A stretch of DNA of 51,157 nucleotides, from assembly GCA_001799675.1 (NCBI GenBank), contig MGTX01000004.1, forward strand, positions 106,434-157,590, read 5' to 3'. Both the position numbers and the translations under genes were made by a program. Each line of letters starts with the position of its first letter. Position 1 is the first letter of the stretch. Positions 16,727-24,520 of this stretch are shown one piece after another. The notes below the pieces were generated by a model. It was not told the origin of the DNA, searched no databases, and saw only the letters and a program-made list of their open reading frames with translations. The DNA comes from Elusimicrobia bacterium GWA2_66_18 (GTDB lineage: Bacteria; Elusimicrobiota; Elusimicrobia; UBA1565; UBA9628).

Positions 16727-17997
16727 AGCCCCAGGACACGCGGCCTCCCGCCGAGCGGGCCATTCTCGTCGGAGTCGGTCCCAAGACCCAGACCGCCTTG
16801 ATCCGATCGAGCCTGGAGGAACTTCGCCGCCTAGCCGACACCGCCGGCGCGTTGGTCGTCGGCGAGACCACTCAGGCCTTGGCCCGCTTCAATCCCGCCA
16901 CGCTAATCGGGGAGGGGAAGGTCGGGGAGATCTCCGGGATGTGCGCCGGACTTCGAGCCGGCGCCGTCATCTTCGACCTGGAACTGGCCCCCGGCCAACA
17001 GAAAAATCTGGAGAAGGCCCTGCCCAAGATCAAGATCGTCGACCGCACGCGCCTCATCCTCGACATCTTCGCCCAGCGCGCGCGCACAAGCGAAGGCCGG
17101 CTCCAAGTGGAGCTGGCCCAACTCTCCTACATGCTGCCGCGCCTGACCGGCGCTTGGCGCGAATTTTCCCAGCAGGTCGGCGGCATCGGCACGCGCGGCC
17201 CCGGCGAGCGCAAGCTCGAGTACGAGCGGCGCCACATCCAGTACCGCATCAAGCATCTCCGCGCCGAGCTCGAACGCGTGCGCTGCGCCCGCCGCCTGCG
17301 CCGGGAGCGCCGAGCGGGCGTGCCGGTGCCGCAGGTAGCCCTCGTCGGCTACACCAACGTGGGCAAGTCCACTCTCCTCAACCGCCTCGCCGGAAAAGCC
17401 GCGACCTATGCCGACGACAAGCTCTTCGCGACCCTGGACCCGACCGCGCGGCGAGTGCGCCTGCCCGAGGGCGGCTGGGCGGTCGCCACCGACACCGTCG
17501 GCTTCATTCAGCGCCTGCCCACCACTCTCATCGCGGCCTTCCGCTCGACATTGGAGGAGGTGGAGGCCGCCGACTGCCTCGTCGTGCTCTGCGACGCTTC
17601 CTCAGCGGAACTCGAGGAGCAGCGCGCCTCGGTCGACGCCACATTGGCCTACCTCGACACGGCGGACATCCCGCGCGTGGAGATCTTTAATAAGGTCGAC
17701 CGCCTGGAGCCGGCCGCCCGAGCGGATCTGGAGCGCCGCCACCCGGACGCCGTGATGATCTCGGCCGCGACGGGCAAGGGCGTCGACGAGGCCCTCAAAC
17801 GCGTCGAGGGAGCTCTCTCCGGGCGCTGGCTCAAGCGCGAGATCGACGTCCCCTTCGCCTTCGCGAGCCTCGAACGCCACTTCTACGAGAGCGCCCAGGT
17901 CCTCTCCCGCCAAGCGCGCCGCGGCAAGACGCGCTGGCGTCTGCGCGTCACGGCTGAGAATTGGAAGCGTTTGCAGACCATCCTCTCCGAATGCTAG
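16723..17997 (+). CDS. hflX: GTPase HflX
   Basis: 424 aa, TTG start overlapping the previous stop. The N-terminal HflX domain has the glycine-rich GTRGPGERKLE segment and a coiled linker (EYERRHIQYRIKHLRAELE). The GTPase domain shows G1 GYTNVGKST, G2 region FATLDPT, G3 DTVGFI and G4 NKVD. HflX binds the 50S subunit and splits stalled or stressed ribosomes. In many bacteria it lies near miaA (often with hfq); here it follows the miaB-PilZ-miaA group. Confidence 0.95.
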   Translation: MKPQDTRPPAERAILVGVGPKTQTALIRSSLEELRRLADTAGALVVGETTQALARFNPATLIGEGKVGEISGMCAGLRAGAVIFDLELAPGQQKNLEKALPKIKIVDRTRLILDIFAQRARTSEGRLQVELAQLSYMLPRLTGAWREFSQQVGGIGTRGPGERKLEYERRHIQYRIKHLRAELERVRCARRLRRERRAGVPVPQVALVGYTNVGKSTLLNRLAGKAATYADDKLFATLDPTARRVRLPEGGWAVATDTVGFIQRLPTTLIAAFRSTLEEVEAADCLVVLCDASSAELEEQRASVDATLAYLDTADIPRVEIFNKVDRLEPAARADLERRHPDAVMISAATGKGVDEALKRVEGALSGRWLKREIDVPFAFASLERHFYESAQVLSRQARRGKTRWRLRVTAENWKRLQTILSEC

Positions 17998-18000
17998 GGT
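17992..18000 (+). promoter_or_regulatory. candidate extended -10 promoter of gpsA
   Basis: TGCTAGGGT overlaps the hflX stop codon and lies 13 bases before the gpsA ATG. It has the same TGCTA core as other starts in this window. No clear -35 box; a leader of about 7 bases is predicted. Confidence 0.4.
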
Positions 18001-18013
18001 TCTGCTGATTTTA

Positions 18014-19033
18014 ATGGTCTATTTCAAAAAGCATATATCGAACACCAATCCTCATAGACCCCAGGTCGCCGTCTTGGGCGGCGGCATGTGGGGCGTCGTC
18101 CTCGCCCAGCAGTTGAGCGCCAAGGCGCGCGTGCGCCTCTGGGAGTTCGTTCCATCGCTCGCGGACGCGCTCGCCAAGACCCGCCGTCACGCGCACATCC
18201 CCGGCTTCCGCCTCGATGATCGCATCGCCGTCGGCCACGACATCGCGGCGGCCTGCGCGGACGCCGAGATCCTCCTCTTCGTCCTGCCCTCCCACGCGAT
18301 GGCGGGCACGGCCAGGGCGGTGCGCGCCAAGGCGCGCCTCTCGCCCCGGACCCTCGCGGTCAACGCCTCCAAGGGCGTCGAGCAGCGCACGCTGGCGACG
18401 ATGGGCGACATCGTCGCGCGCGAAATTCCGTCCCTGCGCGGAAAGGTCTGGACGCTCACCGGCCCGAGCTTCGCGCGCGAGGTCGCGCGGGGCGTGCCGA
18501 CGGGGCTCATGCTCGGCGGACCCTCCGGCCGACGCTCCCGGTCGCTCATAGCTCTCTTCGAAGGCGCGGCCCTGCGCGTACAGCCCTGGCCCGACCGCGT
18601 GGGCGTGGAGCTGGGCGGGTCGCTCAAAAACGTGATCGCCATCGGCGCGGGCATCCTCGACGGCCTGGGCGCCGGCGCCAATACGAAGGCGGCTCTCCTC
18701 GTGCGCGGCCTGTCCGAGATGGGAGCCATCATCCGGGCCCGCGGCGGGCGCGCCGACACGATCTATGGGCTGGCGGGCCTGGGCGACCTCATCGCCACCG
18801 GGACCTCGCCCGAGTCGCGCAACCGCGCTTTCGGCGAGAAGCTGGGGCGGGGCTTGTCGCCGCGCGAGGCGCTCAAGCAAATCCCGACCGTCGTCGAGGG
18901 CGTGGAAGCAACCGACAGCGCGCGCTCCCTCGCACGGCGCTACAAGGTGCGCACGCCGCTCCTGGACGCGATCTTCGCGGCGGCGGGCGGCGAGCCCGCC
19001 CGGGGCGTGCTCACGGCGTTGGGATTCCGCTAG
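18014..19033 (+). CDS. gpsA: NAD(P)-dependent glycerol-3-phosphate dehydrogenase
   Basis: 339 aa. Nucleotide-binding loop VAVLGGGMWG (about 19-28), NASKG motif, LTGPSFAREVARG, the active-site lysine segment GGSLKNVIAIGAG, and GLAGLGDLIATG. It makes sn-glycerol 3-phosphate for phospholipid synthesis, which also feeds PlsC-type acylation. The N-terminus (about 17 residues before the loop) is longer than usual, so a later start is possible, but no better start codon is seen. Confidence 0.95.
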   Translation: MVYFKKHISNTNPHRPQVAVLGGGMWGVVLAQQLSAKARVRLWEFVPSLADALAKTRRHAHIPGFRLDDRIAVGHDIAAACADAEILLFVLPSHAMAGTARAVRAKARLSPRTLAVNASKGVEQRTLATMGDIVAREIPSLRGKVWTLTGPSFAREVARGVPTGLMLGGPSGRRSRSLIALFEGAALRVQPWPDRVGVELGGSLKNVIAIGAGILDGLGAGANTKAALLVRGLSEMGAIIRARGGRADTIYGLAGLGDLIATGTSPESRNRAFGEKLGRGLSPREALKQIPTVVEGVEATDSARSLARRYKVRTPLLDAIFAAAGGEPARGVLTALGFR

Positions 19034-19042
19034 GGAGGCAAC

Positions 19043-19633
19043 ATGGCCAAAGGCGACAAGGGCGAGAAGGACAAGACTGCGCAACCGCCGAAGGGCGAGA
19101 AGGAAGTCCGCATCTACTCTCTGGCCACCACGGTCAACGAGTGCATCATCTTTCTCGAGGAGATGGGGGGCAGCCGCCTCCTGCCGATCTGGATCGGCAT
19201 CACGGAGGGCCAGGCCATCGCCATACGCTTCTCCGGCATCGTCCTACCGCGCCCTCTGACCCACGACCTGCTGCTGGCCGCGATCAAGCAGCTGGGCTGG
19301 GAGGTCGTGAAGGTCGTCGTCAGCGACATCAAGGAGAACACCTTCTACGCGCGCATCATCGCCAGCGACGGGAAGAAGACGGCCGTGCTGGACAGCCGTC
19401 CCTCGGACGCCATCGCCATCGCGGTTCGCGCGGGTTGCCCCATCATGGTCGACGAGTCGGTCTTCGCGCGCTGCCAGACCCTCAACAAGCCGATCTCCGA
19501 GGAGGAGGTCGGGAAATTCAAGGAAGATCTCAAAAACCTCAAGCCCGAGGATATATTCAAGGACCTCAAGAAGGAGACCGAAGGCGGGGAGCCAAAACCT
19601 ACGAAGGACGAGAAAAAGAAGGAGGAGCAATGA
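19043..19633 (+). CDS. DUF151 (bifunctional nuclease family) protein
   Basis: 196 aa. The core follows the family closely: IFLEEMGGSRLLPIWIGITEGQAIAI, RPLTHDLLLAAI, VVVSDIKENTFYARI and VLDSRPSDAIAIAVRAGCPIMV-type stretches, quoted here in parts. Homologues are reported as nucleases in stress response, but the biochemical role is poorly known. Lys/Glu-rich termini flank the domain. GGAGG lies 5 bases ahead of the ATG. The gene overlaps the HU gene by ATGA, so the two are probably translated together. Confidence 0.9.
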   Translation: MAKGDKGEKDKTAQPPKGEKEVRIYSLATTVNECIIFLEEMGGSRLLPIWIGITEGQAIAIRFSGIVLPRPLTHDLLLAAIKQLGWEVVKVVVSDIKENTFYARIIASDGKKTAVLDSRPSDAIAIAVRAGCPIMVDESVFARCQTLNKPISEEEVGKFKEDLKNLKPEDIFKDLKKETEGGEPKPTKDEKKKEEQ

Positions 19634-19890
19634 ACCGTCTCGACATCATCAAGGCGGTGTCGAAGGTCCTGACCACCAAGGGCGAAGCCGCCCTGGCCGT
19701 CGAGACAACCTTCGAGACCGTGCGCCTGGCGCTCAGCCGCGGCGAGAAGATCGTGATCTCAAACTTCGGGACCTTCCGCGTGAAGTCCCGCCAGCCTCGC
19801 GTCGGCCGCAACCCGAAAACCGGCGAGAAGGTCAGCGTCCCGGCGCGCCGCGGCGTGCGATTCAAGGCCTCGAAGAACCTGCTCGGATAG
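19630..19890 (+). CDS. hup: HU/IHF-family DNA-binding protein
   Basis: 86 aa, ATGA overlap with the preceding gene. Typical HU/IHF fold: helical N-terminal half, FGTFRV turn, and the DNA-embracing arm RVGRNPKTGEKVSVPARRGV. It binds and bends DNA in the nucleoid. IHF alpha and HU cannot be separated reliably by eye, but the following MerR-type gene and tRNA-Pro resemble the ihfA-merR-tRNA(Pro) order seen in several Gram-negative groups. Confidence 0.93.
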   Translation: MNRLDIIKAVSKVLTTKGEAALAVETTFETVRLALSRGEKIVISNFGTFRVKSRQPRVGRNPKTGEKVSVPARRGVRFKASKNLLG

Positions 19891-19892
19891 CG

Positions 19893-20261
19893 GTGGAACT
19901 CCCGTTCCTCCCCGACCGGGACTTCTTCACGATGCGCGAGGCCGCGCGCCTGGCCCAGGTGCCGGCGCACACGTTGCGCTATTGGGAGAGCCGCTTCGGG
20001 GACCTGCGGCCCGCCCGCAAGACGGGCGGCCACCGCCGCTACGCGCGCGCAGACCTGGAACTCATCCTTGAGATCAGGGATCTGCTCCACAAGCGGCGCA
20101 TGACGGTGGCAGGCGCGCGGCGCGCGCTCATCGACCGGCGCCGCGTTCCCACAACCCTTGACGGCGCCAGCCCCGCCTCTTGCGACTCGGCGCCGGCGCT
20201 CAAGCTCTTGCGCGAGGTCAAAAAAGAAATTAAAATGATGATCGAGGAGTTCGGCCGGTGA
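19893..20261 (+). CDS. MerR-family transcription regulator
   Basis: 122 aa, GTG start 2 bases after the HU stop. The N-terminal winged helix is clear (FTMREAARLAQVPAHTLRYWE, wing KTGGHRRYARADL). The region beyond is short, with no cysteines of a metal-binding MerR, and ends in a helix (LKLLREVKKEIKMMIEEF). It resembles the small MerR-like genes found after ihfA, of unknown target. Confidence 0.88.
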   Translation: MELPFLPDRDFFTMREAARLAQVPAHTLRYWESRFGDLRPARKTGGHRRYARADLELILEIRDLLHKRRMTVAGARRALIDRRRVPTTLDGASPASCDSAPALKLLREVKKEIKMMIEEFGR

Positions 20262-20288
20262 CCGGCCTTGCGTTGTCGCGCCTACGGT

Positions 20289-20361
20289 CGGGGACTGGCT
20301 CAATGGTAGAGCGCTCCCTTGGGGTGGGAGAGGCTACAGGTTCGATTCCTGTGTCCCCGAC
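20289..20361 (+). tRNA. tRNA-Pro (GGG)
   Basis: Complete cloverleaf: acceptor 20289-20295 with 20353-20359, D stem GCTC/GAGC, anticodon stem CTCCC/GGGAG with loop TTGGGGT (anticodon GGG at 20321-20323), T arm ACAGG-TTCGATT-CCTGT, discriminator A. The 3' CCA is not encoded. Confidence 0.95.
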
Positions 20362-20384
20362 CGTGTGCGTGACGCGCGGACGTA

Positions 20385-20460
20385 CGGGGTATAGCTCAAT
20401 TGGCAGAGCGCTTGGTTCGGGACCAAGAGGTTCTCAGTTCAAGCCTGAGTACCCCGACCA
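20385..20460 (+). tRNA. tRNA-Pro (CGG)
   Basis: Complete cloverleaf: acceptor CGGGGTA (20385-20391) with TACCCCG (20450-20456), anticodon stem CTTGG/CCAAG with loop TTCGGGA (anticodon CGG at 20418-20420), T arm CTCAG-TTCAAGC-CTGAG, discriminator A and an encoded CCA (20458-20460). It differs from the first tRNA-Pro copy in having CCA. CCG is expected to be a heavily used codon in this GC-rich genome. Confidence 0.95.
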
Positions 20461-20475
20461 TTTTCTAGGAGATTC

Positions 20476-21459
20476 ATGGAACCGTCGACCGACACCATCA
20501 GCCAGTACTTCAAGGGCATCCAGAAGCTCTCTCTCGTCACGCGCGAGGAGATGCACGAGCTCTGGAAGAAGGCCAAGAAAGGCGACGCGGTCTGCAAGTC
20601 GCGAATCATGGAGGCCAACCTCCGCCTCGTCGTGCCCATCGCCAAGAAGTACCACCGCCAGGGAATCGACTTCATGGACCTCGTGGAAGAGGGGAACCTA
20701 GGCCTGATGCACTCCATCGACAAGTTCGAGCCCTCCAAGGGCTATCGCTTCTCCACTTACGCCTCCTATTGGATCGAACAGTCCATCCGCCGCGCGGTCG
20801 AAGAGCAGTCCAAGACCATCCGCATCCCGCCGCACGCCTGGGAAGCCCTGCGCAAGTGGCTGAAGATGTGGGAGAAGATGCACGTCAAGCTCGGCCGCGA
20901 CCCGTCGCTGGCCGAGATGGCGCGCGCGATGCACTGGACGGCCCGGCAGGTCCGGGGCGTGCTGGACGCCGCGGAGGCCGCCAAGGGCATGGGTTCCTTC
21001 GACGCCCCCATCGACTCCGAGGACGACAACATCCGGGTCGAGGACATGATCGCGGAGACCACCGCTCAGTCCCCGGAAAACGTCATCGGGGTGCTCAAGC
21101 TCCACGACGAACTGCACCAGGCCCTTCGCGAGATCGGCGACCGCGAGCGGATGATCCTGGAATTCCGGCACGGTCTGACGGGCCAGACTCCCATGACGCT
21201 TGAGGAGGTCGGCAAGCGCCTGCGTCTGTCGCGCGAGCGCATCCGCCAGATCGAGGAGCGCGCGCTCCTTCGCCTGCGCCGCGTCGCCAACCGGATGGGA
21301 CTCATCGACCTGGAGGACGGCGGCCACCGGACGCACCCCAACCTCCAGCCGGGCTTCGACCGCCCCAAACTCAAGACGGACATCCTGGGGCAGACCATCC
21401 CGGCCGGGCGCAAGACCGCCCCCTCGGCCGTGCATCTCATCCGCCGCCAAAGAAAGTGA
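20476..21459 (+). CDS. sigma-70 family factor, group 2 (RpoD/RpoS-like)
   Basis: 327 aa, with AGGAG 4 bases before the ATG. Region 1.2 (TISQYFKGI), region 2 (NLRLVVPIAKKY, DLVEEGNLGL, FSTYASYWIEQSIRRAV), region 3 and region 4 with LEEVGKRLRLSRERIRQIEERAL are all present. Region 1.1 and the long non-conserved insertion of a housekeeping RpoD are absent, so this is probably an alternative group-2 factor. A 50-residue basic tail follows region 4 and is unusual. Overlaps apt by TGATG. Confidence 0.92.
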   Translation: MEPSTDTISQYFKGIQKLSLVTREEMHELWKKAKKGDAVCKSRIMEANLRLVVPIAKKYHRQGIDFMDLVEEGNLGLMHSIDKFEPSKGYRFSTYASYWIEQSIRRAVEEQSKTIRIPPHAWEALRKWLKMWEKMHVKLGRDPSLAEMARAMHWTARQVRGVLDAAEAAKGMGSFDAPIDSEDDNIRVEDMIAETTAQSPENVIGVLKLHDELHQALREIGDRERMILEFRHGLTGQTPMTLEEVGKRLRLSRERIRQIEERALLRLRRVANRMGLIDLEDGGHRTHPNLQPGFDRPKLKTDILGQTIPAGRKTAPSAVHLIRRQRK

Positions 21460-21971
21460 TGGATTTCAAGAAGCACATCCACGACGTCCATGATTTCCCA
21501 AAGAAGGGAGTCGTCTTCAAGGACATCACGCCGCTCCTGTCCGACCCGAAAGCCTTCGCGGCCGCCATCGACCGCATGTCCGAGCCCTTCGTGGGCTCGG
21601 GCGTGCAGATCGTAGCCGGAATCGAATCGCGGGGCTTTCTCCTCGCCACGCCCATCGCCTACCGCCTGGGCGCCGGCGTGGCGCCCATCCGCAAGAAGGG
21701 AAAGCTGCCGCGGACGGTCAAGTCCGCCTCCTACGCCCTGGAATACGGCATGGATTCCATCGAGGCGCACGCCGACGCCTTCCCAAAGAACGCGAAGGTC
21801 CTCCTGGTCGACGACGTCCTGGCCACGGGCGGAACCGCCGCCGCCGCCATCTCGCTCATCGAGGTCATCGGGGGGCATCTCGTCGGCTCCTCCTTCCTCA
21901 TCGAACTGGGCTTCCTGGACGGCCGTAAGAAGCTGCCCGGACGCAAGATCCACTCGCTCGTCACCTACTGA
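21459..21971 (+). CDS. apt: adenine phosphoribosyltransferase
   Basis: 170 aa from ATG 21459 (GTG 21456 is a possible alternative). Family motifs: HDVHDFPKKGVVFKDITPLL, GIESRGFLLATPIAY, RKKGKLPRTV, and the PRPP-binding loop VLLVDDVLATGGT. It converts adenine and PRPP to AMP (purine salvage). Translationally coupled to the sigma gene by TGATG. The next feature, 6 bases on, is a tRNA gene. Confidence 0.95.
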   Translation: MDFKKHIHDVHDFPKKGVVFKDITPLLSDPKAFAAAIDRMSEPFVGSGVQIVAGIESRGFLLATPIAYRLGAGVAPIRKKGKLPRTVKSASYALEYGMDSIEAHADAFPKNAKVLLVDDVLATGGTAAAAISLIEVIGGHLVGSSFLIELGFLDGRKKLPGRKIHSLVTY

Positions 21972-21977
21972 TCTTTC

Positions 21978-22049
21978 GCCCCGATAGCTCAATGGATAGA
22001 GCTACTCCGTCCTAAGGAGAAGATGGGGGTTCGATTCCCTCTCGGGGCA
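21978..22049 (+). tRNA. tRNA-Arg (CCT)
   Basis: Acceptor GCCCCGA (21978-21984) with TCGGGGC (22042-22048), D stem GCTC/GAGC, loop GTCCTAA with anticodon CCT (22011-22013), T arm closing 22025-22041, discriminator A. The outermost anticodon-stem pair is A-A and the loop has G at position 32, both slightly unusual. CCA not encoded. Reads AGG. Confidence 0.93.
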
Positions 22050-22070
22050 GACATATCCCGGCCGCCGATG

Positions 22071-22079
22071 TGATAGGAT
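22071..22079 (+). promoter_or_regulatory. candidate extended -10 promoter of the YfgM-like gene
   Basis: TGATAGGAT, 10 bases before the ATG at 22090. No ribosome-binding site fits between, so the leader would be only a few bases. -35 box not clear. Confidence 0.4.
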
Positions 22080-22089
22080 ATCCGCCCTC

Positions 22090-22764
22090 ATGACCCTCAA
22101 AGATAAACAGCATTGGTCGGCCAAGTCGGAAGTCAAGCGCGACGAACTCAAGGACGCGCTCACCCAAACCCTGGACTGGCTCATCCTGCGGCGCCGCGAA
22201 GCGGGCCTGGCGCTGGGCGCGACGCTGATCGCGGGCCTGGCCGCCGGTCTCTTCCTTTATGGGAAGCATTCCCGGCGGAACGCGGCTTGGGACAAGCTCT
22301 CCCTGGCCGAACTCTACGCGTACTCCGGCAAGCCCGAGCAGGCGCAACCCTTGCTGACCCAGGTGGCCGAGGAGGGGGCCAACCCCGCCGCCGCCAGCCT
22401 GGCGCGCATGCTGGAAGGCGACCTGCGCTTGCCGCGCGGCGAGGTGGACCAGGCCCTGTCCGCCTACGAAAAAGCGGCCGCGACCGCCCCCGAGGCCCTC
22501 AAGCCCTTCGCCCTGACCGATCAGGTCCTGACTCTCGAGGCCGCCGGCAAGTCCGTCGAGTGCGCGGCCGCGGCGCAGGGCTTTCTGGACGCCTACGCCG
22601 ATTCTTTGCTGGCGGCCATGGTCCACTCGAGCCTGGCGCGCTGCCAGCTGGCCGCCGGCCAGGTCGAGGCGGCCAGGACCACCCTGCAGAAGATTTCGCT
22701 CCAATATCCCGATACGCCTTGGGCCGTCTGGGCGAACTCCCGGCTTCAACCGCCCACCAAATAA
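22090..22764 (+). CDS. YfgM-like membrane-anchored TPR protein
   Basis: 224 aa. A cytoplasmic N-terminus of about 40 residues, one transmembrane helix (about 39-57, GLALGATLIAGLAAGLFLYG), then TPR-like repeats outside (LSLAELYAYSGKPEQAQPLL, LARMLEGDLRLPRGEVDQAL, LARCQLAAGQVEAARTTL). The plan matches the YfgM/CcmH-like TPR family, a periplasmic chaperone partner of the Sec translocon and BamB in proteobacteria. Family-level call only. Confidence 0.75.
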   Translation: MTLKDKQHWSAKSEVKRDELKDALTQTLDWLILRRREAGLALGATLIAGLAAGLFLYGKHSRRNAAWDKLSLAELYAYSGKPEQAQPLLTQVAEEGANPAAASLARMLEGDLRLPRGEVDQALSAYEKAAATAPEALKPFALTDQVLTLEAAGKSVECAAAAQGFLDAYADSLLAAMVHSSLARCQLAAGQVEAARTTLQKISLQYPDTPWAVWANSRLQPPTK

Positions 22765-22828
22765 TACTCGATGGCAATGCTTGGATCACAGAGCCCCCCA
22801 CCGCGCGCATGAAAATCGGTGGACAAAC

Positions 22829-22858
22829 AGTTGACAAAGTCGAAACGCCTTTGCTAGA
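22829..22858 (+). promoter_or_regulatory. strong sigma-70 promoter of the 22996 porin gene
   Basis: TTGACA (22829-22834), 18-base spacer, TGC extension and TAGATT (22853-22858). Transcription should start near 22865, giving an untranslated leader of about 130 bases, by far the longest in the window. Confidence 0.75.
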
Positions 22859-22909
22859 TTCGGTTCGTCGCATTCGTGAGGAGCCGCAAGAACTGGCGCT
22901 CCTGTCGTA

Positions 22910-22968
22910 CGTAGGCCCCGCACGAAGCGGGGTATGAAGTGAGTATCCCCGCTGAAACGGGGCTTACG
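22910..22968 (+). promoter_or_regulatory. structured 5' leader with alternative hairpins
   Basis: Two small hairpins (CCCCGC 22916-22921 with GCGGGG 22927-22932; CCCCG 22947-22951 with CGGGG 22958-22962) compete with one larger 11-bp stem formed by 22910-22920 and 22958-22968 (one G-U pair). The loop-facing GCGGGG can also pair with CCCCGC at 22947. Such exclusive pairings are what one expects of a regulatory or RNA-stabilising leader. No known riboswitch class is recognised. Confidence 0.5.
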
Positions 22969-22995
22969 ATACAAACAAGAGAGGATAATAGCGCA

Positions 22996-24447
22996 ATGAA
23001 AAAGCTCCTGGGATCGACGTTAGCCCTGGCCATGTTCATGCCGGCCGGTGCGAATGCTGAAGTGCTGAAGAACTTCAAGATGAGCGGTCAGATCGACATC
23101 CAGACGACGTCCGCGAACAACGTCAAGGATTTCGCCACGCGCGACAACGGCGGAAACCTCAACAACGACCGCATCGGCCAGGCCACCACCCGCCTGATGC
23201 TCAAGATGGACTGGGACCTGCTCGATGACGTGCACTCGCGACTGACCCTCGCCAAGGGCGCGGCCGTGGCCAGCGGCGCCGGCGCGTCCCGCCCCTACGG
23301 CATGACTGGCGCCACCGGGGAGAGCCTCACCACCGCCCAGACCGAGATCATCGTCGGCGAAGCCAACGTCAAAGTCGACAAGCTGTTCGGCGCCGTCGAC
23401 TTGACGATGGGCCGCCAGTTCTACGGCGAGCTCGGCGATCCGATGATCTACTACGGGCCGCGCGGAAACTTCGGCCTGACCATGACGGCCATCGACATGT
23501 TCCGCGCCGACTGGTCGGGCGAGCATATGAAAGTCACCGGCATCGCCGGCAAGACGACCGACGGCACGCTCATCCAGGACGGCGCCGCCGCGGCCGCCAC
23601 GGACCTGCGCGGCCTCGTGCTCTCGTGCATGAAGCATGAGAACGTCAAGCCCACGGTGTACCTGTACAACCAGCTCACCCACGCCACGGGCGGAGCTGGA
23701 ACCATCACCGGCAAGAACAGCAACCTCTATCTCTTGGGAGCCAAGGCCAATATCACGATAGGCGGCCTGACGGCCCGCGTGGAAGTCGCCAAGAACTTCG
23801 GCGAGGACCGCACGACCGCGGGACTCAGCAAGAACTACGCGGGTTCCGCGTTCTACGGCAAGGCGGGCTACAAGCTCGACGTCGAGGGCGCCGCGGCGGT
23901 GACTCCCTGGGCCGAGTTCGGCCTGGGCACCGGCGACAAAGACAGTTCCGTCGCCACAGGCGGCGGCGACAACCGCAACCAGGAGTTCAAGGCGATCGTG
24001 ACGAGTTGGCATCCGGGCGCCATCTACGCGCGTTTCCACAACAACTCGGCCATTCCCATGACCTCGAACATCGCGGTCCCGGCCGGGGCCGCGGGGAACG
24101 TCACCACCTCGCAGGGCCTGTCCAACCGCGTCATATGGGGCTTCGGCGTGAAGGCCAACCCGGCGGCGGTCAAGCAGCTCACGGCGGGACTGCAGTACTA
24201 CCGCACAACCTTCCACCGCGTCGCGCCGATTACGATCAACGGCGTGGCCAACCAGACGCCCTCCAAGGCGATCGGATCGGAAGTCGACGTGACGGCGGAT
24301 TGGAAGCACTCCGAAAACGTCACGCTCAAACTGACGGCCGGATCCTTCCAGCCCGGCAAGTACTTCAAGGACTACCGCCAAGGCACGACCAACGACTTGC
24401 TCAACCCGGCCACGATGCTCGCGGCCGACGTGCAGATCAAGTTCTAA
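22996..24447 (+). CDS. outer-membrane beta-barrel protein (porin-like)
   Basis: 483 aa from ATG 22996; GAGAGGAT lies about 10 bases ahead. Signal peptide 1-21 (cleavage after GANA). The mature part is made of alternating amphipathic strands, with stretches such as VDLTMGRQFYGELGDPMIYYG and WAEFGLGTGDK, and ends in phenylalanine (QIKF), the usual mark of outer-membrane barrels. It resembles alginate-export/porin-type barrels with 14-18 strands, but substrate is unknown. Strong promoter, long leader and strong terminator suggest high expression, as for a major porin. Confidence 0.8.
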   Translation: MKKLLGSTLALAMFMPAGANAEVLKNFKMSGQIDIQTTSANNVKDFATRDNGGNLNNDRIGQATTRLMLKMDWDLLDDVHSRLTLAKGAAVASGAGASRPYGMTGATGESLTTAQTEIIVGEANVKVDKLFGAVDLTMGRQFYGELGDPMIYYGPRGNFGLTMTAIDMFRADWSGEHMKVTGIAGKTTDGTLIQDGAAAAATDLRGLVLSCMKHENVKPTVYLYNQLTHATGGAGTITGKNSNLYLLGAKANITIGGLTARVEVAKNFGEDRTTAGLSKNYAGSAFYGKAGYKLDVEGAAAVTPWAEFGLGTGDKDSSVATGGGDNRNQEFKAIVTSWHPGAIYARFHNNSAIPMTSNIAVPAGAAGNVTTSQGLSNRVIWGFGVKANPAAVKQLTAGLQYYRTTFHRVAPITINGVANQTPSKAIGSEVDVTADWKHSENVTLKLTAGSFQPGKYFKDYRQGTTNDLLNPATMLAADVQIKF

Positions 24448-24468
24448 GAATTCCTTAGAGCGGCCTAA

Positions 24469-24503
24469 AAAAACCCCCCGGCCACTTGGGCCGGGGGGTT
24501 TTT
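24469..24503. terminator. bidirectional Rho-independent terminator
   Basis: A 15-bp stem: AAAAACCCCCCGGCC (24469-24483), loop ACTTG, GGCCGGGGGGTTTTT (24489-24503). The A and T runs flank the GC core on both sides, so it can stop the porin transcript (+) and the convergent kinase transcript (-), whose stop codon lies 18 bases away. Confidence 0.95.
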
Positions 24504-24520
24504 GTTGCGTCTCCCGTCAT

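Noticed and set aside
20289..20460. tRNA-Pro pair as an integration site for a mobile island
   Set aside because: No integrase, no direct repeat of the tRNA 3' end and ordinary housekeeping genes on both sides.
22910..22968. Known riboswitch (SAM, c-di-GMP, preQ1 and others)
   Set aside because: None of the conserved cores I know is visible; the gene encodes an outer-membrane barrel, so it is kept as an unclassified structured leader.
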